A stretch of 64,000 bases of DNA from Salinigranum rubrum (GCF_002906575.1 NZ_CP026309.1:2604001-2668000), one strand, 5' to 3'; positions 35,619-44,620 are shown, numbered from the stretch's first letter. Made by a program: numbers and translations. Notes: a model not told the origin generated them from the letters alone.

Positions 35619-36459
35619 CCCCGAGCGACGGCGCGAACGAGTACGGCGGCCACGGGCCGGTGAACCGGACTTCGACGCCGGGTCGGGAGGCGAAGTCCTC
35701 CAACCGGTCGCCGAGTTCCGACTCGTGAGCCTCCCGCGCGAGCACCGTCAGCGTGTTCCGGACCCGGTCGTCGTCCGCCCGCGTTTCCGAGCCGAGGTCG
35801 GTCGACCCCGACCCCGAAGACGCTTCGAGACGGTCGACCAGCGGGCGCAGTCGGTCGCGGAGGTCGTCCATCGCCCCCTGCCGGTGCGCCGCTTTCACCT
35901 CGGCGAGCCGACGGTCGTACTGTTTCCCCACGAGGAACGACCGCCCGTCGCTGGCCTCGTCGCGTTTTCGACGGAGTTCGGCGAGTCGGCTGTCGTCCGA
36001 GGCGAGCCGGTCGCCGAGCGTCGACTCGTCCCACGACACCTCGATCCGGTACTCCCACGTCCCCGCGAGCGAGTCGAGCGCGTCGGACAGCTTCGGCTCG
36101 TGGGTGCGGAGCCAGGCGCGGACCGCCGCGTCGTCCCCCTGGAGCACCGTGTCGAAGCGGAACGGCAGCGGCGTGCCGAACGCCTCTCCCATCCGGTCGA
36201 CGACGGTCTGGTGCTGGAGGAGCCACCGTCGCACGGTGTCGACGTCGTCCGAGTCGAAGAGGGAGCGACACGGGTGGGTAGCGACGACGAACCCGGCGTC
36301 ACGGACGAGCGTGACGTCGCCACCACCGACGCCGGCCGTGTCTTCGAGCGTCACACCCGGCTCGTCCTCGACGACGCAGTAGAGGTAGCGACCCGTCTCG
36401 AACGACGCCGTCGCGTCCGAGCCGTCCGACCGTCCCCGGGGTTCGGGTTCGGGGCTCAT
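35608..36459 (-). CDS. gvpL: Gas vesicle protein GvpL
   Basis: A 283-aa GvpF/L-family protein. The N-terminal half is the ferredoxin-like domain (RYLYCVVEDEPGVTLEDTAG, VVDRMGEAFGTPLPFRFDTV). The middle is coiled coil (RLAELRRKRDEASDGRSFLV, KQYDRRLAEVKAAHRQGAMD). The C-terminus has VRFTGPWPPYSFAPS, the GPWPPY motif of the family. Length is normal. Overlaps gvpK by four bases and gvpM by eleven. It acts as the assembly hub that contacts other accessory Gvp proteins. Confidence 0.93.
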   Translation of the reverse strand: MSPEPEPRGRSDGSDATASFETGRYLYCVVEDEPGVTLEDTAGVGGGDVTLVRDAGFVVATHPCRSLFDSDDVDTVRRWLLQHQTVVDRMGEAFGTPLPFRFDTVLQGDDAAVRAWLRTHEPKLSDALDSLAGTWEYRIEVSWDESTLGDRLASDDSRLAELRRKRDEASDGRSFLVGKQYDRRLAEVKAAHRQGAMDDLRDRLRPLVDRLEASSGSGSTDLGSETRADDDRVRNTLTVLAREAHESELGDRLEDFASRPGVEVRFTGPWPPYSFAPSLGGEP

Positions 36460-36806
36460 CGACCGTCACCTCCCGCCGCTCCCTGTCGCTGTGGGACGCC
36501 GGAGTCGTCGACGCGCCTGATGGCGCTCTCGACGAGACCGTCGAGCCGGCCGCGGAGGCGGTCGACCTCGTCGTCGACGCCCTCGCGGGCGGCGAGCTGT
36601 TCGATCTCGGTCTCGAGCGTCGCGAGTTGGGTTCCGAGGCGCTCGACCTCCTCGTCGGTGAGATCGCCGCGTTCCATCCGGCGGACCGCCTCGCGCTCGA
36701 GCACCTCGACGAGGATTTCGACGACCGCGATGACGAGTGCGACCAGGCCGTTGGCCCCGCCCTCCGCCGTCCCGTCGGCGGACGCGGGGAGGTCAATCCG
36801 CGTCAT
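36456..36806 (-). CDS. gvpK: Gas vesicle protein GvpK
   Basis: A 116-aa protein with the GvpK pattern GLVALVIAVVEILVEVLERE, AVRRMERGDLTDEEVERLGT and a coiled coil QLATLETEIEQLAAREGVDD. Required for vesicle formation. ATG 36806 fits the family start and overlaps the end of gvpJ by 14 bases. Confidence 0.92.
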   Translation of the reverse strand: MTRIDLPASADGTAEGGANGLVALVIAVVEILVEVLEREAVRRMERGDLTDEEVERLGTQLATLETEIEQLAAREGVDDEVDRLRGRLDGLVESAIRRVDDSGVPQRQGAAGGDGR

Positions 36807-37293
36807 CGTCACCCCCCGAAGGCGCCTCGGCGTCGGCGTCGGCCACGTTCTCGGCCTCGCCCGCGTCGTTCGCCTCACGCTCGCTCGACCGACTGCCGTC
36901 GTCTTCCGCTCCCCCGCTGTCGGAGGTCGGGCGGACCGAGATGTACGGATCGGAACCACGGCCCGTGCCGTCGTTGCCCGTCTCCTCGCCGTCGGAGACC
37001 GGCCGGGCCGAGATGTACGGGTCGGAGCCGCGGTCGACGCCGCCTTCGGTCGTGATCGGCGGACGGCCGGAGGCTCGTTCGAGCCGCCTCTGGTCGGTCC
37101 CCGCGGGGAACTCGAGCCCGTACTCGGCCGCCGTGTCGAACGACGCGATCGCCGCGCGGACGCGGACGCCGAGGAGTTCCGTGTCACCGACGGTCACGAC
37201 GATGTCCGCGTTGACGACCACGCCCTTGTCGAGCACCAGTTCGACCACGTCGGAGAGGTCGCTCTGCGCTCTGACGGGACCGGGGTCACTCAT
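36793..37293 (-). CDS. gvpJ: Gas vesicle protein GvpJ with a repeated C-terminal tail
   Basis: A 166-aa protein. The first 75 residues are the GvpA/J domain (DLSDVVELVLDKGVVVNADI, GDTELLGVRVRAAIASFDTA). The rest is an acidic tail that includes a 16-residue motif twice, RGSDPYISARPVSDG and RGSDPYISVRPTSDS, a tail longer than most GvpJ. Start ATG 37293. The gene overlaps its upstream neighbour by eight bases and gvpK by 14. Confidence 0.9.
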   Translation of the reverse strand: MSDPGPVRAQSDLSDVVELVLDKGVVVNADIVVTVGDTELLGVRVRAAIASFDTAAEYGLEFPAGTDQRRLERASGRPPITTEGGVDRGSDPYISARPVSDGEETGNDGTGRGSDPYISVRPTSDSGGAEDDGSRSSEREANDAGEAENVADADAEAPSGGDDDAD

Positions 37294-38209
37294 CGCTCTC
37301 ACCCCTCGCGTCGTCGAACCGCCGGCCGTAGATTCGTCTTCGGTTCGGGGCGGAGGAGTATCTCGTCTCCTCGGGAACGGTCGAGTGCCGGACGGCGTTC
37401 CGCCCGAGACCCGTCCGTGACATCGTCGAGACGGCCGTCGGGTTTCGGGAGTGCGACGCCTGCGACCGCCGGGCTTCGGACTCCTGACGGTTCGCCTCGT
37501 ACAGCTCTTCGAGACGGTCGTGGAGGTCGAGCAGCCCCTCGCGGAACTCGCTGACGGCGTCGCTCACGCCCGATTGAATCGCGTTCTCGGCGGTCTCGCC
37601 GTGGAGCTCCGACCCCTCGACGAACGACACGGCGGAACCGTCCGGCAGGGCGTCGTCCGAGTCGTCGCTGTCACCGCCACCGTCCTCGCCGACGAGTTCT
37701 TCCAGTTCCGATTCGAGCTGTCGAAGCTGTCGCCACGCCTCCCGGACGTCGACGTGGCTCCACACGTCGCTCGGGTCGACGAACGAAGTGACGTCGAGGT
37801 GTGCATCGTCGTCCGCGCCGTCCCCGTCGACGACGGGGAGGTCGGACTCGTCGGCGACGTCCGGGAGGTCGCCCCAGTCGAGCGCCGCCAGCAGGTCGAG
37901 CGCGTCGACGGTACCCGCGAGGTCACCGAGTTCGTCGACGACGTCCTCGACGTTGTCGGCGTGTTCGACGGCCGCGGTGAGCGCCGATAGCTCGTCGAGC
38001 GCCGCGTCGACCCGGTCGGTTCGTCCGTCGTCCCCGTCAGACGGGTCGGCATTCCCGTCAGCATCGGGACCACTCGCAGCTCGGTCGGCATCCCCGCCGT
38101 CCCGCTCGGAGCCACCCTCGGGCGTGTCGTCGGGACCGGTCTCGGTGAGGGAACCGACCGTCTCGATAACCCGTTTGAGCGCGTCCGTGGTCCGCTCGGA
38201 CGGAGTCAT
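37286..38209 (-). CDS. Gas vesicle accessory protein in the gvpH/gvpI position
   Basis: A 307-aa protein. The N-terminal two thirds are very acidic (ADRAASGPDADGNADPSDGD, VDALDLLAALDWGDLPDVAD, SFVDPSDVWSHVDVREAWRQ). The C-terminal 80 residues are basic and Ser/Arg-rich (REGLLDLHDRLEELYEANRQ, SAPNRRRIYGRRFDDARG), as reported for GvpI-type proteins. It shows no Hsp20 fold, unlike Halobacterium GvpH. It lies between gvpG and gvpJ, where gvpH-gvpI sit in other clusters. I read it as one protein replacing H and I; the label is by position, not by recognised domain. Confidence 0.7.
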   Translation of the reverse strand: MTPSERTTDALKRVIETVGSLTETGPDDTPEGGSERDGGDADRAASGPDADGNADPSDGDDGRTDRVDAALDELSALTAAVEHADNVEDVVDELGDLAGTVDALDLLAALDWGDLPDVADESDLPVVDGDGADDDAHLDVTSFVDPSDVWSHVDVREAWRQLRQLESELEELVGEDGGGDSDDSDDALPDGSAVSFVEGSELHGETAENAIQSGVSDAVSEFREGLLDLHDRLEELYEANRQESEARRSQASHSRNPTAVSTMSRTGLGRNAVRHSTVPEETRYSSAPNRRRIYGRRFDDARGESDE

Positions 38210-38457
38210 CTCATCACCTCGACCTTGCCGCTGAGGCGGTCGCGAGCCTCCATCGCGATGTCGAGTGCGTCCTCCAGTTCGGTCTTGCGTCGGGTGTACT
38301 CCGCATCGGACCGTTCGCCGATCTCGTAGAGCAACTGGTTCTCCTTGAGGTCGTCTCGGATCCCCTCGACGTCGTAGCACTCTTCGAGCGCCATGTCGTG
38401 AAGCGTTCGGAGGAGAAAGGTGAACGGCCGGACGAGGAGGTCATCGAGCAGTAACAT
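38206..38457 (-). CDS. gvpG: Gas vesicle protein GvpG
   Basis: An 83-aa helical protein, [20 protein letters not shown] then [20 protein letters not shown], the GvpG family pattern. It sits between gvpF and the H/I gene, with stop and next start overlapping by four bases. GvpG binds other accessory proteins during early vesicle assembly. Confidence 0.9.
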   Translation of the reverse strand: MLLLDDLLVRPFTFLLRTLHDMALEECYDVEGIRDDLKENQLLYEIGERSDAEYTRRKTELEDALDIAMEARDRLSGKVEVMR

Positions 38458-38463
38458 CCTGTG

Positions 38464-39084
38464 TCAGCGCTCCGCACCGATGTGGATGTCGACGAAGTTG
38501 TACGGCGCGTACGGTCCGGTGTAGCGGACGGTCAGCGAGTCGTGTCGCTCGCGAACCCGGTCGATCGCGTCGTCGAACGCCTCCCGCTCGGCCCGTTCGA
38601 CGAGATACGACCGGTTCAGCACCAGTCGGTCGCTGAACTGGTCACCGTCTGCTTCCGCCACGCTCGCGCTGGCGAGTTCCTCGGAGACCGACTCCGTGAC
38701 CGCCGGCGGGACTCCCCCATCGTCGGGTGCGACGACCTTCACCCCGAACTCGAAGGTCCCGTCGACCTCGTTGAGGCTGCGGGTGAACGTGGGGCGGCCG
38801 CTCCGGAGAACGTTCCGCAGCGGTCCCTCCCCCTCGAACACCATGCCGAACTGCATGGGGACCACGGTCCGCCCGTCGCCACCGGTCATCACCGAACGGA
38901 GGACCTCGTCGTGTGCCTGGACGTTCTCGTCCGTTCGCGGCGGTTCCCGCTCTTCGACGTCGCTCACGACGGCCGCGAGCGGGTCGTGTTCGACGGTCCG
39001 CACTTCCGTTGCGTCCTCGACTCCGTCGAGGGACGCCGTGAACGGCGCGGCGTCGGTGACCCCGTAGACGTACACTTTGCTCAT
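38464..39084 (-). CDS. gvpF: Gas vesicle protein GvpF
   Basis: A 206-aa GvpF/L-family protein: [40 protein letters not shown] with [20 protein letters not shown] and [14 protein letters not shown], and the C-terminal [18 protein letters not shown]. GvpF binds GvpA and is thought to prevent premature polymerisation. ATG 39084 begins the leftward operon, six bases before gvpG. Confidence 0.93.
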   Translation of the reverse strand: MSKVYVYGVTDAAPFTASLDGVEDATEVRTVEHDPLAAVVSDVEEREPPRTDENVQAHDEVLRSVMTGGDGRTVVPMQFGMVFEGEGPLRNVLRSGRPTFTRSLNEVDGTFEFGVKVVAPDDGGVPPAVTESVSEELASASVAEADGDQFSDRLVLNRSYLVERAEREAFDDAIDRVRERHDSLTVRYTGPYAPYNFVDIHIGAER

Positions 39085-39270
39085 AGAACTGTACACTCGC
39101 ACGCACGTCCACCAACCCGTCGCTTGCACATGCAGCCAAGAGCGAGAGCTTCGTGGCACGCGCGGCCATCGAGGGAGTCCGACGAAGGGTGCGTTTCGGG
39201 CGACGGCGAGCGCCGGCAGGGTGCACGCGCAAGCAACAGCCGCAAGCACGAACCCCGTGTGGGTAGTCTC

Positions 39271-39552
39271 ATGGCACGACCTGACTCTTCGAGTCTCGCC
39301 GAAGTGCTGGACCGCATCCTCGACAAAGGAATCGTCATCGACGTCTGGGCACGGATCTCCGTCGTCGGGATCGAACTGCTCACCGTCGAAGCACGCGTGG
39401 TCGCCTCCTCCGTCGACACGTTCCTCCACTACGCCCAGAGCATATCCAAAGTGGAGATGGCGTCACAGTCGGGGGACCTCTCCGACATGGAGGACATCGA
39501 AATCGAGACGCCGACGCGACCGTCCTCGTACGAGCAGGCGCCGACGCAGTAA
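39271..39552 (+). CDS. gvpA: Gas vesicle structural protein GvpA
   Basis: A 93-aa shell protein: [60 protein letters not shown], the near-invariant GvpA sequence, then a polar tail ending [10 protein letters not shown]. It forms the ribs of the hollow protein vesicle that provides buoyancy. It is divergent from gvpF and 12 bases before gvpO. No clear TATA box was seen within 40 bases of the ATG; the promoter may be weak or further upstream in the 186-base spacer. Confidence 0.95.
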   Translation: MARPDSSSLAEVLDRILDKGIVIDVWARISVVGIELLTVEARVVASSVDTFLHYAQSISKVEMASQSGDLSDMEDIEIETPTRPSSYEQAPTQ

Positions 39553-39564
39553 CACCGCCGAACG

Positions 39565-40047
39565 ATGGCCACTGCTTCAGACGGCTCTCGCTGCCGGGCA
39601 CGCACCGACGACGGCGACCGATGCGAGCGCACCGCGCAGGACGACGGCTTCTGCTACCAACACGGGCCGGACGACCCGACGGTCGACGAGGCCGACGGGG
39701 ACGAAGAGACCGGCGCGAGCGAGGAGACCGACGGGGACGAAGAGACCGAGGACGGCTCGAACGACGACCGGAGCGTCGAGCGAGGACCGCTCGTCGAGGT
39801 CCGCGAGCGGGTCGTCGCGAACGCGGCCGGTCTCGTCGGGCACCCGCTGGACAACGTCGTCGCGATCACGAGTCGCGACGAGGGCTGGACGGCGACCGTC
39901 GAGGTCGTCGAACGGACGGCCGTTCCCGACACACAGGACATCCTCGGACGGTACGAACTCCTGCTCGACGACTCCCCGGTCGTCACCGAGTATCGCCGAG
40001 TCGGTCGCTCCCGGCGAGGGGACACGGAGCAGGAAGAACAGCTCTGA
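39565..40047 (+). CDS. gvpO: Gas vesicle protein GvpO with N-terminal zinc-finger-like motif
   Basis: A 160-aa protein. The C-terminal 90 residues are the GvpO domain: EVRERVVANAAGLVGHPLDN, VVAITSRDEGWTATVEVVER, VPDTQDILGRYELLLDDSPV. The N-terminus has SRCRARTDDGDRCERTAQDD followed by GFCYQHG, a C-x7-C-x8-C-x2-H pattern like a small zinc finger, then an acidic linker. GvpO is needed for vesicle formation. The zinc-finger part is unusual compared with Halobacterium GvpO. No gvpN or gvpC lies between gvpA and this gene. Confidence 0.88.
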   Translation: MATASDGSRCRARTDDGDRCERTAQDDGFCYQHGPDDPTVDEADGDEETGASEETDGDEETEDGSNDDRSVERGPLVEVRERVVANAAGLVGHPLDNVVAITSRDEGWTATVEVVERTAVPDTQDILGRYELLLDDSPVVTEYRRVGRSRRGDTEQEEQL

Positions 40048-40788
40048 AGGCGACACGGACTCGCTGAAGCCGGTCCCAGGAGGAGTCGATAACCGGGTCG
40101 CGCTCGCGTTCGGCCGCGAGCATCGGCCCGTCTCGTTTTCGGGGGGAGAGGGGGGACACGACCGGCCCCGAGCGGAGGTACGCCCCGAGAGACGTGTCCG
40201 AACCGGGGTCGACAACATTGCATATGGCATCGAATACGCTGCTGTCAGTCGATGAGAGCACACCGGAGCACGTTTGATAGAAGGCGAGTCACGTCTCGGC
40301 GGCAGGCGTAACTGGACGCGGCCGAACGCGAGCGACCCGAATCCGTCGTCGGGAACCTCCGCGAACGTGTCGAGGTCCGCCCACGATTATTTTGATATTA
40401 GTAATTAAATAAACTAAGATCAAAGGGGATAACCTTGCGATGGAAAAAGTACTATTACAATAAATTGAGATTATTTCTACCCGAATGTATAGAATATAGA
40501 TATAATATTGTATTTAATACAGATAATCGGACCATATATCCACTATAGAGTATTTTTATGTCGATATAGACAAGGTAACGAGCAATAGAACGATAACCCG
40601 AAAATGTCGACTTCTAAGGTGCTCGGAGCCAACTAATCCAACCCGGTCACGAATTCACTGCTACGCATCGCTCCTCAAAGACGAACCGGCGGTAGCCCAG
40701 CCGCACGCGATTAATCCAATTACTTAAATCCAAACACTGACACCGACCGAATTCCACAGGGGCATCGAAGGTGCAGGAGACCAGCTAT
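40048..40788. other. Long intergenic region with an AT-rich core
   Basis: No gene seen. Bases 40390-40600 are strikingly AT-rich compared with the GC-rich surroundings (for example ATATTAGTAATTAAATAAAC and ATATAGATATAATATTGTAT). There is no coding frame of use, no stem-loop array, and no attachment-site repeat that I can verify. It separates the gas-vesicle cluster from the sugar-acid island. Confidence 0.5.
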
Positions 40789-42195
40789 TCAGTAGTTCAT
40801 GTAGACCGTTTTCGAGAGGGTGTAGAACTCGAGTCCGGCGTCTCCCTGTTCTCGATACGTTTCGCTTGAGGAGGCTTTCTGTCCGCCGAAGGGGACGTGG
40901 AGTTCGAGCCCGGTCGTCTTGTCGTTGACCTTTGCGACGCCGGCCTCGATCTCGTCAACGAACCGGTTCGCCTCGGTCAACTCCTGCGTGACGATACTGG
41001 CCGAGAGGCCAAACTCCACGTCGTTAGCGACTTCCATCGCTTCCTCGAAGTCGCCGACCGGAAGGACCGCGAGCACGGGGCCGAACACTTCCTCACACGA
41101 GATTCGCATCTCCGGGCTGGCGTCGGCGAAGACCGTCGGCTCCACGAAGTGACCGTTGTCGTACGGCGCGCCGGTGAGTCTGGAACCTCCCGTAAGCAAG
41201 GTCGCCCCTTCGCCGCGAGCGATGTCGATGTACTCCAGCGTACCCTGCAGTTCGTCAGCCGACACCTGGGGTCCCATGTCGGCACCGTCCAGCCCGGGAC
41301 CGACCGTGATCGACTCGGCGGCCACGACGAGCGCTTCGAGGAACTCGTCGTAGACGTCTTCGTGGACGATTGCGCGTGAGCAGGCCGTACAGGCTTGGCC
41401 GGTGACGCCGAACGCGCCGCTCGCGACGATGTCGACCGCCCGCTCGAGATCCGCACTCGGCATGACGACCGTCGGATTCTTACCCCCCATCTCCAACTGC
41501 ACCCGCTTGCCGGCCTCCTGTGCGGCGGCGCCAACCGCCAGGCCGACGCTCGTGCTCCCGGTGAACGAGACGGCGTCCACGCCCTCGTGCTCGGTGAACA
41601 CCGACCCAACGACGCTTCCCGGCCCAGTCACCATGTTGACGACGCCCGGCGGTAACCCGGCATCGTCGAGGCACTCGACGAGCATTCGTGCGACGTCCGG
41701 CGCGTTGGTCGCGGGCTTGAACACGACGGCGTTCCCCGTTGCCAGTGCCGGGGCGAGTTTCCACGCCGGGATGGCGATCGGGTAGTTCCACGGGGTGATG
41801 AGCGCCGCGACGCCCATCGGTTCCTGGACGGTGTACAGCGTCGTATCGGGACTGCTCGCGGCCTTGACCGTCCCGCGAAAGTCCCGTGCTTTCGCGCCGT
41901 AGTACGCGAAGATGTCGACCGCCCGCTGGACCTCGCCTGCCGCCTCTGGTCTCGCCTTTCCCTCCTCGCGAATCAGCGCCTCGGTCAGTTCGTTTTTTCG
42001 AGCCGCGAGGCGTTCGGAGGCCGCTTGCAGGATGCGACCGCGCTCCGGTCCGGGCGTCGTCTCCCACCCGTCGGCCGCGGCGACCGCGGCCTCCACTGCC
42101 CGAGTCGCGTCCGCCGGGTTGACGTTCTCGAACGTCTCCCCCGTCTCGGCTGCGATCCACTCGCCGTCGACGAAGTTGTGGTGACTGTTACCCAT
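40789..42195 (-). CDS. Alpha-ketoglutarate-semialdehyde dehydrogenase (XacF-like)
   Basis: A 468-aa aldehyde dehydrogenase. It shows ITPWNYPIAIPAWKLAPALA, the NAD site FTGSTSVGLAVG, the catalytic Glu in QLEMGGKNPTVVM, the active-site Cys in FGVTGQACTACSRA, and the C-terminal FGGQKASSSETYREQGDAG, which resembles Haloferax XacF. XacF oxidises alpha-ketoglutarate semialdehyde to 2-oxoglutarate, the last step of oxidative pentose breakdown. The start MGNSHHNFVDGEW (42195) fits the family. The N-terminus reads NVNPADATRAVEAAVAAADG, lacking about 15 residues that relatives have between NPAD and the next helix, an in-frame deletion that may or may not be tolerated. Confidence 0.88.
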   Translation of the reverse strand: MGNSHHNFVDGEWIAAETGETFENVNPADATRAVEAAVAAADGWETTPGPERGRILQAASERLAARKNELTEALIREEGKARPEAAGEVQRAVDIFAYYGAKARDFRGTVKAASSPDTTLYTVQEPMGVAALITPWNYPIAIPAWKLAPALATGNAVVFKPATNAPDVARMLVECLDDAGLPPGVVNMVTGPGSVVGSVFTEHEGVDAVSFTGSTSVGLAVGAAAQEAGKRVQLEMGGKNPTVVMPSADLERAVDIVASGAFGVTGQACTACSRAIVHEDVYDEFLEALVVAAESITVGPGLDGADMGPQVSADELQGTLEYIDIARGEGATLLTGGSRLTGAPYDNGHFVEPTVFADASPEMRISCEEVFGPVLAVLPVGDFEEAMEVANDVEFGLSASIVTQELTEANRFVDEIEAGVAKVNDKTTGLELHVPFGGQKASSSETYREQGDAGLEFYTLSKTVYMNY

Positions 42196-42293
42196 CAGCA
42201 ACCGGTATGCACAGCCAGTATAGACTTCTTTCGGTCCGCTGGCCCAGGTCCTCGATTGTTCGTCAGCGGTGACTATTTGACACCTGCCCGCGG

Positions 42294-43277
42294 ATGCCTC
42301 GCATGGTCGAACCAGCACTGATTCTCCCCCCAACCCCGGACGACCGATGGCACCTCGCCACCCAACTGGGTGTGACGAAGGCCGTGATCCACCCGATCGA
42401 GATCGGAGACGGACGAACGCAGTGGACGTACGACGACCTCCTCGGCCTGCGCAACTGGCTCGCGGAGGTCGGCCTCGAGTTCGCCGTCCTCGAAGGGTCG
42501 GTCCCCATCTCGGACCGGGTCCGCCTCGGGCAACCGGGACGCGACGAGGACATCGAGACGTTCAAACGGTTCCTGCGGGCGTGCGGTAGCGTCGGCATTC
42601 CGGTTGTCTGTTACGACTGGATGGTCGGGGTCCGGTGGGCGCGGACGCGCGCACACGTCGAGGCGAGGGGTGGATCGTACGTGACAGCGTACGACATCGA
42701 CGACACCGAGGGGCATCCGACGACGGCCGGTTACGAGGACGTCGATGCGGCACAACTGTGGGAGGCGCTCGACTACTTCCTCGGAGAGGTCGTCCCCGTC
42801 GCGGAGGAAGCAGGCGTCAAGCTCGGCCTGCACCCGGACGACCCGCCGCGCTCCGAGCTCAGAGGGATCCCGCGTATCGTCACCTCCGTCGACGCGTACG
42901 ACCGTGTCGTCGACCTCCACGAGAGTCCGTACAACGGCATCACGTTCTGTCAAGGGAACTTCGCGGCGATGGGCGCTGATATCCCCGCGGCGATCGAGCG
43001 ATTCTCGGAGCGCATTCACTTCGTCCACTTCCGGGACGTCGACGGTGACGCCGATCGGTTCGTCGAGACGTGGCACGACGCGGGTCCGACAGACATGTTC
43101 AGTGCGATGTGCGCCTACGTCGATCACGTCGCCGAGGGCGTCCCGATGCGGCCGGACCACGTTCCGACGATGAGAGGCGAGGACAACTCGAACCCGGGCT
43201 ATCACACTAAGGGTCGACTGTTCGCCATCGGCTACATGAGGGGGCTCCTCGAAGCCGCCCGGGCGGACCGAGGCTGA
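42294..43277 (+). CDS. Mannonate dehydratase (UxuA-like), paralog 1
   Basis: A 327-aa TIM-barrel sugar-acid dehydratase. It shows GVTKAVIHPIEIGDGRTQWT, PVVCYDWMVGVRWARTRAHV, GLHPDDPPRSELRGIPRIVT, TFCQGNFAAMGADIPAAIER, HFVHFRDVDGDADRFVETWH, and MRPDHVP near the end. Metal-binding His and Cys positions of UxuA (HPDDPP, FCQGN, HFRDV, RPDHVP) are kept. UxuA dehydrates mannonate to 2-keto-3-deoxygluconate, but paralogs can act on other sugar acids. Divergent from the aldehyde dehydrogenase. ATG 42303 (MVEPALI) is an alternative start. Confidence 0.88.
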   Translation: MPRMVEPALILPPTPDDRWHLATQLGVTKAVIHPIEIGDGRTQWTYDDLLGLRNWLAEVGLEFAVLEGSVPISDRVRLGQPGRDEDIETFKRFLRACGSVGIPVVCYDWMVGVRWARTRAHVEARGGSYVTAYDIDDTEGHPTTAGYEDVDAAQLWEALDYFLGEVVPVAEEAGVKLGLHPDDPPRSELRGIPRIVTSVDAYDRVVDLHESPYNGITFCQGNFAAMGADIPAAIERFSERIHFVHFRDVDGDADRFVETWHDAGPTDMFSAMCAYVDHVAEGVPMRPDHVPTMRGEDNSNPGYHTKGRLFAIGYMRGLLEAARADRG

Positions 43278-43526
43278 GCGACGGCCCGCGACGCTGTCAG
43301 TGACCCCCGACTGAGTCGGAGGCGTCCCCTCGCGTCTCCGTGACTGCCAGGCACGAACGGAGGACACCTCGGTGAACTCCACCCACCCCACTCGCAATGC
43401 CCGCTCCTCGGGGGCGGAGGCGCCACCTCACAGCATGCTGGACGGCAAGTGCGAACGATGTCGACGAGATACCGACGGGCGCTCATGGGGCGTACGCTTA
43501 TCGCGTTCCCCGACGAGAGGTGAGCC

Positions 43527-44567
43527 ATGGATCAGAGAGACAGCGTGCCGTTCGACGAGTTGCCGATGCGGATCGGGCTCGGGCAGTTCAGGGACCCGAC
43601 CGACGCCCGACTCCGGTTCATCAAACAACTCGGCGTAGACGACGTGCTCCTCAACATGTACCGGTACTCACCGGACTACCCGCACCTGCCGAACCGCGAC
43701 CGTCCGTTGCTCGCCACCCCTGAGGAGTGGACCGTAGACGCACTGGTCGAACTCCGCGAGCGCGTCGAGCGAGCGGGCATCCGGCTGAACGCCATCGAGA
43801 ACGTCCCCATCGCGTTCTACGACCACGTCATGCTCGGCGGCGACCGGTGCGAGGAACAGCTCGATGACCTCCGACAGATCGTGAGGAACCTCGGCGAGGC
43901 GGGAATTCCGATGTTCGGCTACCACTGGATGCCGAGCGGGGTGTGGCGGAACGTCGAAGCGACGGTCCGTGGCGACGCGCGAGCCTCGGGGTTCGACCTC
44001 GATGCGGTCGACGACGAGTTCACGCACGGCCGGGAGTACACCGAAGCGGAGCTGTGGGAAAACTACGAACGATTCCTGCGGGCAGTCCTCCCGGTCGCCG
44101 AGGAGGTCGGCTTGAAGGTGTGCCTCCACCCGAACGATCCCCCCGTGCCGTCGCTCGGAGGCGTCCCACAGCTGTTCCGGAACTTCGAGAACTTCCAGCG
44201 TGCGATGGAACTCGTCCCGAGTGACAACCACGGACTCGAGTTCTGTCTGGGCTGTTGGTCCGAGATGGGTGAGGACATCGAATCGGCACTCCAGTACTTC
44301 GGTGTGCGAGAGAAACTGTTCTACGTCCACTTTCGAGACGTCGACGGCACCGTTCCCCGGTTCAACGAGACGTTCATCGATCAGGGAAACTACGACGCCG
44401 TGCGGATCTTCGAACTGCTCGACGAAGTCGGGTTTCGCGGGATGATCATCCCCGATCACGTCCCCCACGTGGAAGGCGACTCGGAGTGGGACCACCGCGG
44501 CCGCGCTCACGCCGTCGGCTACCTGCAGGGCTTGCTCGCGATGTACCGCGCCCGCGACGACGCGTGA
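43527..44567 (+). CDS. Mannonate dehydratase (UxuA-like), paralog 2
   Basis: A 346-aa relative of paralog 1: MRIGLGQFRDPTDARLRFIK, NAIENVPIAFYDHVMLGGDR, CLHPNDPPVPSLGGVPQLFR, EFCLGCWSEMGEDIESALQY, FYVHFRDVDGTVPRFNETFI, IIPDHVP. The same metal-site motifs are present (HPNDPP, FCLGC, HFRDV, PDHVP). ATG 43527 follows GAGGTGAGCC, a ribosome site. It lies 249 bases downstream of paralog 1 on the same strand. Two copies suggest different sugar acids or a hetero-oligomer; no evidence separates these. Confidence 0.88.
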   Translation: MDQRDSVPFDELPMRIGLGQFRDPTDARLRFIKQLGVDDVLLNMYRYSPDYPHLPNRDRPLLATPEEWTVDALVELRERVERAGIRLNAIENVPIAFYDHVMLGGDRCEEQLDDLRQIVRNLGEAGIPMFGYHWMPSGVWRNVEATVRGDARASGFDLDAVDDEFTHGREYTEAELWENYERFLRAVLPVAEEVGLKVCLHPNDPPVPSLGGVPQLFRNFENFQRAMELVPSDNHGLEFCLGCWSEMGEDIESALQYFGVREKLFYVHFRDVDGTVPRFNETFIDQGNYDAVRIFELLDEVGFRGMIIPDHVPHVEGDSEWDHRGRAHAVGYLQGLLAMYRARDDA

Positions 44568-44620
44568 GCACCCCGTGAAGCTCTACAGAAAAGCGAGACG
44601 AGTGCCTGGGCAGAGGCGAT

